From: Methanofollis sp. W23
GTDB lineage: Archaea; Halobacteriota; Methanomicrobia; Methanomicrobiales; Methanofollaceae
Direction: 5' to 3'
Assembly: GCF_017875325.1 (NCBI RefSeq)
Contig: NZ_JAGGMN010000001.1
Location: 1-64,000, forward strand
DNA: 64,000 nt
Position numbers and translations under genes: made by a program. The stretch's first letter is position 1, and each line of letters opens with the position of its first letter. The notes beneath the pieces are model-generated. The model made no database searches, was not told the origin of the DNA, and saw only the letters and a program-made list of their open reading frames with translations. Shown here piece after piece: positions 18,312 through 27,576 of the stretch.

Positions 18312-18565
18312 AACTTTCATTTTGTTCATCAAATATGATTCCTACTTTGATTACGATCAATTTTACGATTTTAATCGGTACATTTTCTGGAAGGGGAATA
18401 TTTTTGGATGTGATTTTCTAGGTGGCGAATATTTCAATAATTAAATGGAGTATTGGCGCATTGGAGGGGCATAAAGGGAGGGGAGATTTTGGAGGGGGCT
18501 AATGTTCAATTCTACATAATTTCGTTAAACTTATCATGCAAGTCAATATATAATTACATAAACTG
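18312..18565. promoter_or_regulatory. AT-rich gap with TATA box before the TagF-like gene
   Basis: AT-rich DNA with no gene. A TATA-like string, AATATATAATTAC, lies at 18544-18556, so transcription would start near 18575, inside the longest frame of the next gene. This suggests that the true translation start lies downstream of the GTG at 18566, or that the transcript comes from further upstream. Confidence 0.45.
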
Positions 18566-19822
18566 GTGTTTATTTTGTCCGAATCGTCCAATCTATGTAG
18601 CACACAGAGAGTTTGGAAATCTTCAGTTCGTAATGCCCTAAAAGGTCTTTTTTTTAGGACACTACGAACCCTAAATGCAATTATTCCAAAGAAGGATAAC
18701 CAGATCCTTTTCGCAAGCGTACCTGATTACTCAGACAACGCAAAAGCGCTGTATGAATATGTCGTAAAAAACCATAAACATCTTCAGTACGACATTATCT
18801 GGCTAGTTAACGATCCCAAGATATTGCAAATATTAAATCAAGAGAAAATAAATGCTCATCTCAATATGAGTATCTGTGGGTTATGCTGCCTTCTCAGATC
18901 AAAATATATCATCGGAACTCATAATCATGGTTCCCGTGTTAAGGTGAAAAATCAATACCAAATAAACCTTTGGCATGGGATGCCTCTTAAGTCTATGGGA
19001 TATATGATGGATTCAGCAACAGATGATGTGCTAAAGGATGTTAAAATAGGGGGAGATGCCAATGATATGCTAGTTGCGACGTCAAGCACTACTAGAAATG
19101 CGCTAGCGGCTAGTTTTCTTACCGATCCGCGAAAGATAGTTGTCACTGGTCAGCCACGTAACGATTATCTCTTTATGAAGGCTGATAAGAGGCATAGATT
19201 AGCTCGCTTGTTGGAAATGGATTTATCAAAATACCGTAGATTACTCTTGTATATGCCAACATTCCGAGTTGGTTATGGTAGGGTCGACGGCATACCTGAA
19301 CATTTGGATATTTTGATGTCCGAATCTTTTAACAAATTTTTGGAAGATAACAATATATTGTTTGTTCTGAAGATGCACCCATCCGAGGAATATTATCCAT
19401 TCTCTCAGGATAAAGTTAAACAATGCAACAGAAATGTTGTTATACTGAAAACAGAGTGTCTTGATAATCATCTCACAAGTATATATGAGATACTTCAGGA
19501 TTTTGATATTTTAATTACAGATTATTCTTCGATATATTTTGATTTTCTACTTTTAAATAGGCCTATAATATTTTTTGCTTTTGATTTGGAACAATATCGG
19601 CAAAATAGAGGTTTTTCGCTTGAACCTTACGATTTTTGGGCGCCAGGACCAAAAGTTACTACGATCGAAACGCTGGTCGAAGAAATCCAGAAATGCATTT
19701 CAAACCCAGATTACTATGAAAAAGAGAGAAAAACTGTCAATAATCTAATTAACCAATTCCAAGATGGAAATTCATGTGAAAGAGTCTGGGAACAGATCCT
19801 ATACAAGGTGAGATCTCAATGA
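18566..19822 (+). CDS. CDP-glycerol:glycerophosphate glycerophosphotransferase-like (TagF/TagB family)
   Basis: About 418 residues. The family features are all visible: ASVPDYSDNAKALYEYV, HNHGSRVKVKNQYQINLWHGMPLKSMGY, VVTGQPRNDYL, LLLYMPTFR, FVLKMHP and DFDILITDYSSIYFDFLLLNRPIIFFA. Such enzymes move glycerol-phosphate or ribitol-phosphate units from CDP-alcohols to build teichoic-acid-like polymers or cap glycans. In this archaeon the acceptor is presumably a surface glycan. The GTG start at 18566 is uncertain because a TATA box lies just upstream. AT-rich; flanked on both sides by insertion sequences, with a LicC-like nucleotidyltransferase beyond them. Confidence 0.85.
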   Translation: MFILSESSNLCSTQRVWKSSVRNALKGLFFRTLRTLNAIIPKKDNQILFASVPDYSDNAKALYEYVVKNHKHLQYDIIWLVNDPKILQILNQEKINAHLNMSICGLCCLLRSKYIIGTHNHGSRVKVKNQYQINLWHGMPLKSMGYMMDSATDDVLKDVKIGGDANDMLVATSSTTRNALAASFLTDPRKIVVTGQPRNDYLFMKADKRHRLARLLEMDLSKYRRLLLYMPTFRVGYGRVDGIPEHLDILMSESFNKFLEDNNILFVLKMHPSEEYYPFSQDKVKQCNRNVVILKTECLDNHLTSIYEILQDFDILITDYSSIYFDFLLLNRPIIFFAFDLEQYRQNRGFSLEPYDFWAPGPKVTTIETLVEEIQKCISNPDYYEKERKTVNNLINQFQDGNSCERVWEQILYKVRSQ

Positions 19823-19827
19823 TTGGG

Positions 19828-19855
19828 TAGTGCCTCAGACAATTACTGATAACAA
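19828..19855 (+). repeat. Solitary MITE end (second copy of TAGTGCC terminus)
   Basis: Differs from the left end of the 16563-16694 element at 4 of 28 positions and has no matching right end nearby. It is followed immediately, at 19856, by the terminal repeat of a different element (GGCTCTGTTGAATC), which appears to have inserted into it. Confidence 0.55.
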
Positions 19856-20674
19856 GGCTCTGTTGAATCAGGCATGAGTCGAGAGCACGCCTCAGGCATA
19901 CCGCATGAAAAGTTTTTCCATGAAAACCCCCTTCCATCCAAATTCCTTCAGCTCTTAACTAAAATCTGTTCTGAGTTCTCTTTGATTTACAGTCTGAGGG
20001 ATCTTGGATCTCTCATCTTCCTCCCTTAGAACCTCTCGCGGATACGAAACGCATCAATTTCCAATAGAGAATGAGTTTGTGCTCGATCGCTTTCGCTCAA
20101 GGATCGACCTGACGAGATCAGGCGTGTCTGTTCTCTTTAGACCGGATCCGGATCGCGTTTCTTGAGGACAGCGAGTGCATCTGCTACGAGAGTAATGACC
20201 TCTTCGAAGGTGTAATGCGGCGATGCAGGGATTCTGATGGTATGAAAATTCTCTGTTTGAGGTTTTTCTTCTGGTTGAGTTTACCTATCGACGTATTCTT
20301 CATCATTGACGATCAGGTGCCAGATGATGGTGATTATCTTTCTCGCCAGAGCGATGATCGCTTTGCTTGCTCCAATCACGTGCTTCTTTGCTTCATACCA
20401 TTCTCGAAGAACATTTTTTTGTGCTCGTGTTGCAGCATGAGCGACCTGGTTCATGATCCATCTGGCATGTTGTTGAACCCCGTTTTGTGATCGAACAGTT
20501 TACAGTATGGTTCGCAGATTGGTACATCCTGGCCAGCAGCAACTTGGTACGGCGCGGTCATATCCAGTTTCTTCTGAAAATGATGGGATAGATGAATGTC
20601 TGTGGCGGTCTTTTTTCCATACGCGATCAAAGTCGCAGTTCAGCCTTCGAGGGCAATTCAACGGTTACTATCAT

Positions 20675-22280
20675 CCTAAGTTTGCCACTTTGGGTTCAAA
20701 CACCCAATGAGCTCATCCACTCTTGTGATCTACATTTTCCAGAATTTCACTTGGATACTGTATTTGACAGTTGAAGAATTTCCCCTCAAAATTTCATGAA
20801 ATCGCCCACTTATGATACAAAATCATCGTGTTGATGGCATCAAAATTCGAGTGAATGAACCTTTTTGTCTTTCTCTTCCACGAATCTATGGTAACTGTCA
20901 AATTCAATAGCGCCTTTTTGATGAATTTTGTTGACGTATGCTTCAGTTCCGGGATCTCAAATCTGATCATTGAGACAAATAACTGCGCAATAAACCCTAT
21001 GATTAACGCACCGTAAATGCTGTTATCTGTCCATACCCGCAATGGTTTGATCTCTATCTCATTCTTCAACGAGTTGAAGATCTTCTCGATTGAATCCTTT
21101 TTTCGGTATGTGAGAAGGGCTTCAGTAAGTGTCAAATTCTTACTTGATTTCAGGCAGAAAAACCCCTCTCTGCCGATGATGAACTTCTCTTCAAGGAGTT
21201 TGATGGCATCATTTTCCGAGAGTTCAACCAGTTTGGTCTGAATGGAGTAGTCCACATCAACAAGAAAGTTGTTAATCCGAAATCGCTTTGGGAGACTCTT
21301 ATTCTTCTCAATACTTTCCTGAATGGTTTTCGCTTCTTTTATCTGTCACACAATTTTTCTGGCTCTGGATTCCAACTGTTCTTTCTGTAACTTTTCTGAG
21401 AAGTAGAGATAATTGGTACTGTTTGGTTTCTCAATTTTTATCCCACGAATTCCTGATTCCGCATCAATAACATGAGGGCCATACGTTTCAAATTCAGCAA
21501 TGATCTTGTCATCACTCTTGTTGAGTTTCTTTCCGGTAATGTACTGCAGATTATCTGCCCGAATCATCCGGGTATTGGCGACACTATTCGCTCCTTTGTC
21601 GAATATGACCAGAGATCTCTCTCTGAGTCTGCCGCTTGATTGTCGATGGGTCTTCTTGAAGTGGCTCTGATCATTGAGATTGCCGGGTTCGATCGTCATC
21701 CCAATCGGGATATTGATGGGATCGGCAAGTTCGGTGACACCGACCGTAATCTGTTTTTTGTCCGGCCGATGATCACGGCTGTAGCCATATTTTCCAAGAT
21801 GAGCCTCAGTGCCATGAAGAACGATGCTGGTCCAGTCCATGTTGATGTTGGTATGCTCAAAATTATATCGCTCAAAAAGGACGTCCTGGATGTCAGAGAT
21901 GATTTCATCCCGGTTAGCACCAAGGATTTCAAGGACACGATACAGTGTTCTTTCGCTGAATGGGGGGAGATCAAATTCAGCAAGAACTTCAGGACGGTTG
22001 ATCCATTCGTGAGACCGTTTTATGCTGAAGTTATCAGTCAGTTTATAGCTAACAAGAGCTTTGAGGAGTTTGTTGAGATCTATCTCATTTTTTTGTGTTT
22101 CCCGAAAATCTCGGTGAAATTGAGAATCTCATAAAGTCGGGTAACGGCAAAGAGGGTTCCAATGGGAAAAGATATATTTTCATTGGGCTCAATCTGAATA
22201 GTTCTTAGTTCTGTTTGCATTTTGGTCGATTCAAGCATTACTAAGAACACACTTAGTTTTTTTCGACTGGCAAAGTTAGG
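20675..22280 (-). mobile_element. IS1634/IS4-like insertion sequence inside the IS110 remnant
   Basis: Inverted ends CCTAAGTTTGCCACT (20675-20689) and, on the minus strand, CCTAACTTTGCCAGT (22280-22266) match at 13 of 15 positions and bound 1606 bp. Flanking TATCAT and TATAAT may be a worn 6-bp target duplication. The element carries one transposase gene, now broken. Confidence 0.72.
20794..22220 (-). pseudogene. IS1634-type transposase with frameshift and nonsense codon
   Basis: Starts MQTELRTIQIEPNENISFPI. A frameshift near 22090 (in an A-rich run) diverts the frame, after which it resumes as IDLNKLLKALVSYKL, MDWTSIVLHGTEAHLGKYGYSRD, LVIFDKGANS and QYITGKKL. A TGA follows ARKIV near 21347, then the same frame continues through DYSIQTKLVELSENDAI, YRKKDSIEKIFNSLKNEIEI and RVWTDNSIYGALIIGFIA to its end. 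The order matches IS1634-type DDE transposases of the IS4 superfamily. Two lesions make it inactive. Confidence 0.82.
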
Positions 22281-22414
22281 TATAATGTAAGAAGACCGGG
22301 GCGATCATCTGGAAAACGTTTGATCCAGAACTCTCCAGAGTTCGAGAGAACAGCAGCAACAAAGAAGGTCTTGTGGACATCGATCCCACAAACTTTACTT
22401 CGTTGAAGTGACAT

Positions 22415-22606
22415 GGGCCTCTCCTAGGGGAGAGAAATGTCCCTCAAAGGCAATTTACCATTCGCGTTCAAAGACGCACGTATGCTTTTTAAATGGACAT
22501 AAAGCTAGATACTACAACAGGATTCAGATCCCACAAACTCGACAGCTTTCTCTCCCCATGAACCGCCAAAGAAACCAGATCATATTTCGAGTTTTTCATC
22601 CTGTAT
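22415..22606 (-). other. Non-coding end of the IS110 remnant
   Basis: About 190 bases upstream of the IS110 transposase start without an open frame. In IS110 elements this end encodes the bridge RNA that pairs with donor and target DNA. Short self-complementary strings are present (for example CCTCTCCTAGGGGAGAG near 22418-22434), but no bridge RNA fold was worked out. The transposase is dead, so any RNA would be a relic. Confidence 0.3.
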
Positions 22607-22649
22607 GCTTGAGCCCGGGGTTCATGCCCGATTCAACAGAGCCAAAGAT

Positions 22650-23369
22650 TCATATTTTATTGTATTTTATCTGATTAAGCACATCGTGTGCCTTTTGAAG
22701 ATCTTGATGGTTATCAATCTCTATCCAAGGTAAACCATCAGTACTAATTCCATATATATCCATTTCATTACAGATTTCTTTTATTGCTCTTTCATACCAT
22801 TCATTTACTTTTCCATCTTCAATAATATTTTCAACTTTTTTGAACAGTTTATCTGCACCATTTTTTGAAAACTTTGCCAATCCAATATATTCTCCAGAAG
22901 ATGATTTTGGATCCATGGTTTTATTAATATCTGTTAATTTTCTTTTATTGAGTTTGACCTTCATTTCCTCTTCGCCGAGGTTTTTATAATCATCAATAAT
23001 TAGGGAGTTTTCAAACCTTGTATAGATTAATTTATCTAACAATGCTTTGTCAAATAAAACATCTGAGTTGAGGAGAATAAATGATTCTTCATCAAGAATT
23101 TCTTTCACCAAAAACAGCGAATAAATATTGTTGCATGAGTTATACTCTTCGTTGTATACAATATTGCAGCCTGTCGCAAATTCTTTAATATAATCGCTCC
23201 CATGTCCTGTAATAATAAATATATCATTTCTATTGATGTGGCTATCTAACGCTTTCAATTGATAGTGCAATATTGGATATTCACCTACACTGAGCAAAGT
23301 CTTCGGAGTTTTTTCAGTTAATGGAAGTAATCTCTGTCCTATTCCAGCAGCAAGAATTACAGTTTTCAT
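22650..23369 (-). CDS. Sugar/alcohol-phosphate nucleotidyltransferase (LicC-like)
   Basis: About 239 residues with the nucleotidyltransferase signature MKTVILAAGIGQRLLPLTEKTPKTLLSV cut here into its elements: GxGxR loop and the PKxLL lysine. Later come FIITGHGSDYI, YNSCNNIYSLFLV and a metal-site-like LLNSDVLFD. The arrangement resembles LicC phosphocholine cytidylyltransferase and related NTP transferases. Two insertion sequences away sits the TagF-like gene, which needs a CDP-alcohol, so this enzyme may make its donor; that link is inferred. The ATG at 23369 fits the family start; the longer frame from 23462 enters repeat DNA. Strongly AT-rich. Confidence 0.83.
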   Translation of the reverse strand: MKTVILAAGIGQRLLPLTEKTPKTLLSVGEYPILHYQLKALDSHINRNDIFIITGHGSDYIKEFATGCNIVYNEEYNSCNNIYSLFLVKEILDEESFILLNSDVLFDKALLDKLIYTRFENSLIIDDYKNLGEEEMKVKLNKRKLTDINKTMDPKSSSGEYIGLAKFSKNGADKLFKKVENIIEDGKVNEWYERAIKEICNEMDIYGISTDGLPWIEIDNHQDLQKAHDVLNQIKYNKI

Positions 23370-23932
23370 ATAACCACAAATTATATTTGTAATATTACTA
23401 TTAAGAATGTTACTATTGAAGACCTGTGGAAACAGAGCAGGACACCATCGGGGGAACACCACTCACCTGCCGCACCTCACCTCTCCTCACCGCGGGGGGG
23501 TCCGGGGGTGCAACCTCCAGCGCGAGATTCCAAGAAAGATTCTACGATTGGGGGCGGCACACCTGATTGATCATCACGCCTTCCCACACCATCGGCCGGG
23601 GGCGCTGCCCCTGGATCCCCGGGATGAAGATAGGGTGGGGAAGGCAGAACGCCGATCATGCTGAAGGCGCATCTATCATCTGCATACCATCTTCAACGAT
23701 ATAAGGCTGGTTCAAATTCTCATGCAAATCCGGAGAGTAATCGTCAGGATCATTCATGGTGCTGGCTTGAAAGCCCCTTCATGTGCGTTTCAACAGAACC
23801 TGTCAAACAAGTCTTTGGTGGACGGGACGAGATATTTGGGGATCATTTTATCGCAACTATGGTTTACTCGATCATGTGGCAGGAACAACCATATGAGCGG
23901 TGGGCGATTTAGGGCGTGCTCTTGATATGACT
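23370..23932. other. Intergenic mosaic of dispersed repeats
   Basis: Holds a hairpin-forming GC-rich module (CCGGGGGCGCTGCCCC near 23590-23606), a module CCCGGGATGAAGATAGGG (23618-23635) that recurs near 33299-33316, and, on the minus strand at 23650-23760, a copy of the 100-base relic also found at 39685-39776 and 61851-61976. No intact gene. Confidence 0.6.
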
Positions 23933-24958
23933 TCATTCAGTTTTTTTGTATGTTCTCCGGTCCTTGAATATATTCAAGCAATTCTTTTGTGCTTTATGCA
24001 TGGTTTCTGTGAAAATCTTCTTTGTACTTCTTAAGGATTTATAAACGTTGGACGGCATACATGCCCAAAAAATGGCCCAATATTTCTTTCTAATAAATTT
24101 CCTTGTAACACAGTTATTTAATAGATTTCGTGCAATGTCTGGTCTTTTTGCGTGGATATTCCCCCAAGCTCTTCTAATCTGTCTTAGAGCGATGTATTCT
24201 CGAAGGTCTTCCAGCATCGCGGGCGATACTTTTCCTGCATCTATCGCCTTTTTGGCTATGCGAACGAAAACAGCTTCTCCAAGAGGTTCAACTCTATTAC
24301 ATGCTCTGTTTGAGGCTTCGGTATGATAGATTCCTTTGCTATTCCAACTGAAAGTGATGGGATATTTCAGAGCTATTCGCCCCCAGAGGTCAACATCTTC
24401 ACCCATCCACTCCTCTGTGCTGAATCCGTCCATCTCTTTTAGGATATATATGGGGATGGCAACTGTTGATGCTGATATCGGTGGATCCCCGAAGGTGGCA
24501 GCTTTAAAATAACTGGGGAGCAGACCCTCCCATGGTTCTTGGGGTATATCATCACTAAATGATGCGACATGGACTTTTGAATCCTTCTCTTTTACAAGGT
24601 ATGCTGTCCCATATGCCCCCGCTTCAGGGTAACTATCTCGTAATCTCAACAATGTCCTGAGGTGTTCCGTTGACCACTCATCATCTGCATCTAGAAACGC
24701 GACCAACTCCGCTCGGACCGCCTCAATCCCCCGATTCCTCGCGGCCGATACCCCCCGGTTCTCCTGCTGGATCAACTGGATCCTTGGATCATCAAACCCC
24801 CTGACGACCTCTGCCCCCTCATCGGTGGAGCCGTCGTCCACCACGATCACCTCGAAGTCCTGGAAGGTCTGGGCGAGGACAGAGTTCAGGGCGCGGGCGA
24901 TATAGGGGCCTTTGTTGTAGAGGGGGATGACGACTGAGACTGCTGGTATGTCTGTCAT
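23933..24958 (-). CDS. GT2 family glycosyltransferase
   Basis: A 341-residue GT-A enzyme: VSVVIPLYNKGPYIARALNS at the start, VIVVDDGSTDEGAEVV, RGVSAARNRGIEAV and FLDADDEW, the last carrying the DXD metal-binding motif. The C-terminal 90 residues are basic and partly hydrophobic, without a clear membrane helix. It begins 1 base after the pyruvyl transferase gene and is the last gene of a four-gene minus-strand unit. The 3' half is more AT-rich than the 5' half. Confidence 0.9.
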   Translation of the reverse strand: MTDIPAVSVVIPLYNKGPYIARALNSVLAQTFQDFEVIVVDDGSTDEGAEVVRGFDDPRIQLIQQENRGVSAARNRGIEAVRAELVAFLDADDEWSTEHLRTLLRLRDSYPEAGAYGTAYLVKEKDSKVHVASFSDDIPQEPWEGLLPSYFKAATFGDPPISASTVAIPIYILKEMDGFSTEEWMGEDVDLWGRIALKYPITFSWNSKGIYHTEASNRACNRVEPLGEAVFVRIAKKAIDAGKVSPAMLEDLREYIALRQIRRAWGNIHAKRPDIARNLLNNCVTRKFIRKKYWAIFWACMPSNVYKSLRSTKKIFTETMHKAQKNCLNIFKDRRTYKKTE

Positions 24959-24959
24959 T

Positions 24960-26219
24960 TCAATTTTCTCCGAGAAGGTTCTTCAGTTCTATTCCGGCAT
25001 TCAATGCAGACCTCTGAACCCCCGGGATCCGCTCTGTCAGATCGTTCCTGATTGCGGTGCGTTCATCGAGCATGGAGGTGATCCGTTCGGCAACCACTTC
25101 AGGGTTCAGATCTGCCGGGTCCATACAGTAGTCAGTATGCCCGAAGATGTCCTGGTTGATCCCCTGGGCCTTGATGCTGTAGGCGAAGCTCAGGGTCGGG
25201 ACGCAGGACGAGAGGGCGGCGATCGTCGAGTGCGTCCGTGCCCCTGCAAAGAGATCCATCTGGCTGATGATCCACTTCGTCTCTGCGGCGTTGTACTCCG
25301 GAGAAAGTAGGGTTATGGTATTGTTTTGATTTTTGATGAGGGAGAGCGCGTTTTGCATAAATGTGTGGTCATTTGAGGTCGGGGTGGTCACATGGGGGAT
25401 GAGGTAGATCGGCATCCCGGTCTTATTTGCCACACCTTCAATGATCGATGCCGCCATGCCGGTCCATGCTTTGAGATCGCCACCGGTGACATACTTCGCC
25501 ATCAGGGGGCTTAGGTTGAGACCGATCGCCTCCTCGTCGACGGGGAGCACGTCCTCGATCCCCTCTGGTTTGACCGGGTCCATGAGGAACGCAGGGTCCG
25601 CGACAGGGTAGACGTTCTCAGTTACCCCAATGCCTTTGAGGTAGTCAGTCGTGGCTGATTCTCTGGCAAAGATCCCGGTGACTTTCCGGAGGTGGTGGCT
25701 CATATATCGTTCATACTCTGGCATCGTATCGAATGGGCCGACCGAGGCGCCCCAGATAGCCAGAGGTTTTTTCTTCTCAAGAACGATCTCGTCAAGGCCG
25801 GTGAAGAGCGAGGGTACACCATAGTCAAGGGAGTAGTTGTCCCCGCCGACTGAGAGAACTGCAGCCGCGTCATCTAAGTGCGGGAGCATCTCGTGGTATA
25901 TCTGATATCTGAGCGCTCTCTGATCGAAGAGATGTCGGTACACATATAACCATGTTTCAGGTCTCCAGACATTCAGGAGAGCCTTTCTCTTATTCATCCG
26001 GTATGAACAGAGATGGGTGATGGCAGGGTCGGGCTCCTCCTGGCACTGTCTCCTGAATTGATCCTCACTCTGGAAGTGGCTGAGGCAGAGGAAACGGGGA
26101 TCCCTGAAGTATTCTCGGAGAATCTTTGTCGTCCCCCGCACGATCGCCTCGCACCCCCGGTTTGCGTACGGGCCGTTCCCGGCCAGAATAAATAACGGTC
26201 TCTCTTCATCCATGTTCAT
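24960..26219 (-). CDS. Polysaccharide pyruvyl transferase family protein
   Basis: The product of 419 residues starts LFILAGNGPYANRGCEAIVRG with the G-x-N-x-G-x-EA motif of CsaB/WcaK-type pyruvyl transferases, followed by SVGGDNYSLDYG, IWGASVGPFDT, YLIPHVTTPTSNDH, DLFAGARTHSTIAALSS and TLSFAYSIKAQGI. These enzymes add a pyruvate ketal from phosphoenolpyruvate to a sugar, giving the polymer a negative charge. The gene sits between an FrhB-like gene (4-nt gap) and a GT2, a combination common in exopolysaccharide clusters. Confidence 0.9.
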   Translation of the reverse strand: MNMDEERPLFILAGNGPYANRGCEAIVRGTTKILREYFRDPRFLCLSHFQSEDQFRRQCQEEPDPAITHLCSYRMNKRKALLNVWRPETWLYVYRHLFDQRALRYQIYHEMLPHLDDAAAVLSVGGDNYSLDYGVPSLFTGLDEIVLEKKKPLAIWGASVGPFDTMPEYERYMSHHLRKVTGIFARESATTDYLKGIGVTENVYPVADPAFLMDPVKPEGIEDVLPVDEEAIGLNLSPLMAKYVTGGDLKAWTGMAASIIEGVANKTGMPIYLIPHVTTPTSNDHTFMQNALSLIKNQNNTITLLSPEYNAAETKWIISQMDLFAGARTHSTIAALSSCVPTLSFAYSIKAQGINQDIFGHTDYCMDPADLNPEVVAERITSMLDERTAIRNDLTERIPGVQRSALNAGIELKNLLGEN

Positions 26220-26223
26220 AGCC

Positions 26224-27576
26224 CTATGCTTTTCTCTGAATATATCGTAGAGTTCGTATCGGGAACGTAATAATCTTTGATATTCGCTTCCCGACTGCCA
26301 GTCGTCTCAGATCCGGCCCCATTACCTCCCGGAGGCGCTCACCATCCCGCTCCTCGGCCTTCCAGAGTTTGCGGCTCAAAGCCCTCATACTCTCCTTCAG
26401 GTCAACTTCCTGCCGCAGGAAGGGATTCTTCGACCTCTCCGCTGCCACCCGTTTCTTCGGCATCTTCGCTCCATGATCAAGATACAGCCTGTATGCCAAC
26501 TGCTCTCTCTTTATCGCCACAACCCCGACCTGACTCTGCACCACCTGTTCAACAGCAATAGGATCAAGACAGATCCCCTGTCCTCGCTCAAGCACCTCCC
26601 GCACCGCCGGCGACCGCACCAGCACAAGGCTCGTCCCCCGACTATCCTTTGAGTATTCAGGCAACCACGCGTCCATGCACGTCACGTCCGCACACTCGGC
26701 AAAGACATCGTCGCAGTAGTTACAAGCGTTTGGCGTAAACCACCGGTTCGTCCAGGCCTCAGCGATCCCCTCGTTCCAGAAGATTTTGCGCTCCCCGCCG
26801 CCTGCGGTCGTGAAAGCATAGTGGTAATTACTCGCCGGGTGGTCCGGACTCTTCCCACGATAGCGCACCGCTGTCACCTCTCCCTGTACCCCTGCAAGGG
26901 CAGCGACATAGTCGGTGAAGTGCGTGCTCTTCAACTGCCCGCAGGTGAGACCCACGGTGACGACGATCCGCTCCCTGAGTTTTCTGTTCCGTCTCTGAGC
27001 AAGCCGGACCGCCTTGAGGAAGCAGGGGAGGCCGGTGATAGCGTAGCGCCCCGGCACGTCGAGGACATGCCTGATCACCTCCGACATCTCCACCGGGTAG
27101 TAGGCCGAACCAGCGCCGGTGCGGACATCCTCAGAGGTGTCGAAGACGCGGAAGGCAAAGAGTTTCTCCGGGTCGCCGGTAGGGGCGACGCAGATGACAT
27201 GGTCGACGACATCCTGGGTGAGCAGTGCTTCCAGGAGCCAGGTGGCCATACCGCCTGAGGCTGAGGTCTGGCGGTGCCTCTCAGAGTAACCGACATAGGT
27301 GGCAAGATAATAGCCGGTCTCTGAGCGGTGCTGGATGCCTGGCACATTGCCATAGAGTTCTCTTCCGATCGTGTCTTCGTTCTCTTCGTGGTCGGCGAAG
27401 GGACAGATCTTCAGGCAGAGCCCGCACTCTGTGGTGCAGGGCGTGATCTCGACCGGGTTAAGCTCACCGTACCGATTCCACTGCATTGAGAGGACATGCT
27501 GCGGGCAGAGAGCGGCACAGAGGCCGCACCCGATGCAGAGGTTGTTTTGTACAACGATCTCAATCACAGTAGCCAT
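26224..27576 (-). CDS. FrhB-like coenzyme F420 hydrogenase/dehydrogenase beta-subunit homologue
   Basis: About 450 residues. Two [4Fe-4S] motifs lie at the N-terminus (CIGCGLCAALCP and CTTECGLCLKICP). The FrhB N and C domains follow, with TSASGGMATWLLEALL, GLPCFLKAVRLA, GLTCGQLKSTHF, and CNYCDDVFAECADVTCMDAW carrying further cysteines. Homologues inside polysaccharide clusters are thought to reduce or modify a sugar using reduced ferredoxin or F420H2; the substrate is unknown. The ATG at 27576 follows an AAGGAT site and overlaps the flippase stop; the ATG at 27597 lacks a site. It is not part of an Frh operon. Confidence 0.85.
   Translation of the reverse strand: MATVIEIVVQNNLCIGCGLCAALCPQHVLSMQWNRYGELNPVEITPCTTECGLCLKICPFADHEENEDTIGRELYGNVPGIQHRSETGYYLATYVGYSERHRQTSASGGMATWLLEALLTQDVVDHVICVAPTGDPEKLFAFRVFDTSEDVRTGAGSAYYPVEMSEVIRHVLDVPGRYAITGLPCFLKAVRLAQRRNRKLRERIVVTVGLTCGQLKSTHFTDYVAALAGVQGEVTAVRYRGKSPDHPASNYHYAFTTAGGGERKIFWNEGIAEAWTNRWFTPNACNYCDDVFAECADVTCMDAWLPEYSKDSRGTSLVLVRSPAVREVLERGQGICLDPIAVEQVVQSQVGVVAIKREQLAYRLYLDHGAKMPKKRVAAERSKNPFLRQEVDLKESMRALSRKLWKAEERDGERLREVMGPDLRRLAVGKRISKIITFPIRTLRYIQRKA

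Larger units (their letters stand above)
20137..22414 (-). pseudogene. IS110-family transposase, split by another insertion sequence
   Basis: The N-terminus lies at 22414-22285 and reads KVCGIDVHKTFFVAAVLSNS, the DEDD RuvC-like start of IS110 transposases. The C-terminus lies at about 20480-20137: MNQVAHAATRAQ, HVIGASKAIIALARKIITII, a TAA at 20281-20283, then YTFEEVITLVADALAVL to the end. The part between is disrupted by the element at 20675-22280 and by further decay. It cannot be active. Confidence 0.75.
19856..22643. mobile_element. Composite repeat element bounded by GGCTCTGTTGAATC inverted repeats
   Basis: The left end, GGCTCTGTTGAATCAGGCAT (19856-19875), continues with GA; the right end on the opposite strand reads GGCTCTGTTGAATCGGGCAT, one difference in 22 bases. 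Inside are the IS110 remnant and the nested IS1634-type element. The same ends bound much smaller elements elsewhere in the window (33224-33438, 33463-33621), so this is probably a small element that later received the insertion sequences. No perfect target duplication is seen. Confidence 0.6.

Noticed and set aside
22650-23462. Start of the LicC-like gene at 23462
   Set aside because: The 31 extra residues lie in repeat DNA, and the conserved nucleotidyltransferase start MKTVILAAG begins at 23369.
26224-27576. Catalytic FrhB subunit of an F420-reducing hydrogenase
   Set aside because: No frhA, frhD or frhG genes are nearby, and the gene is embedded in a polysaccharide cluster; it is a homologue with another role.
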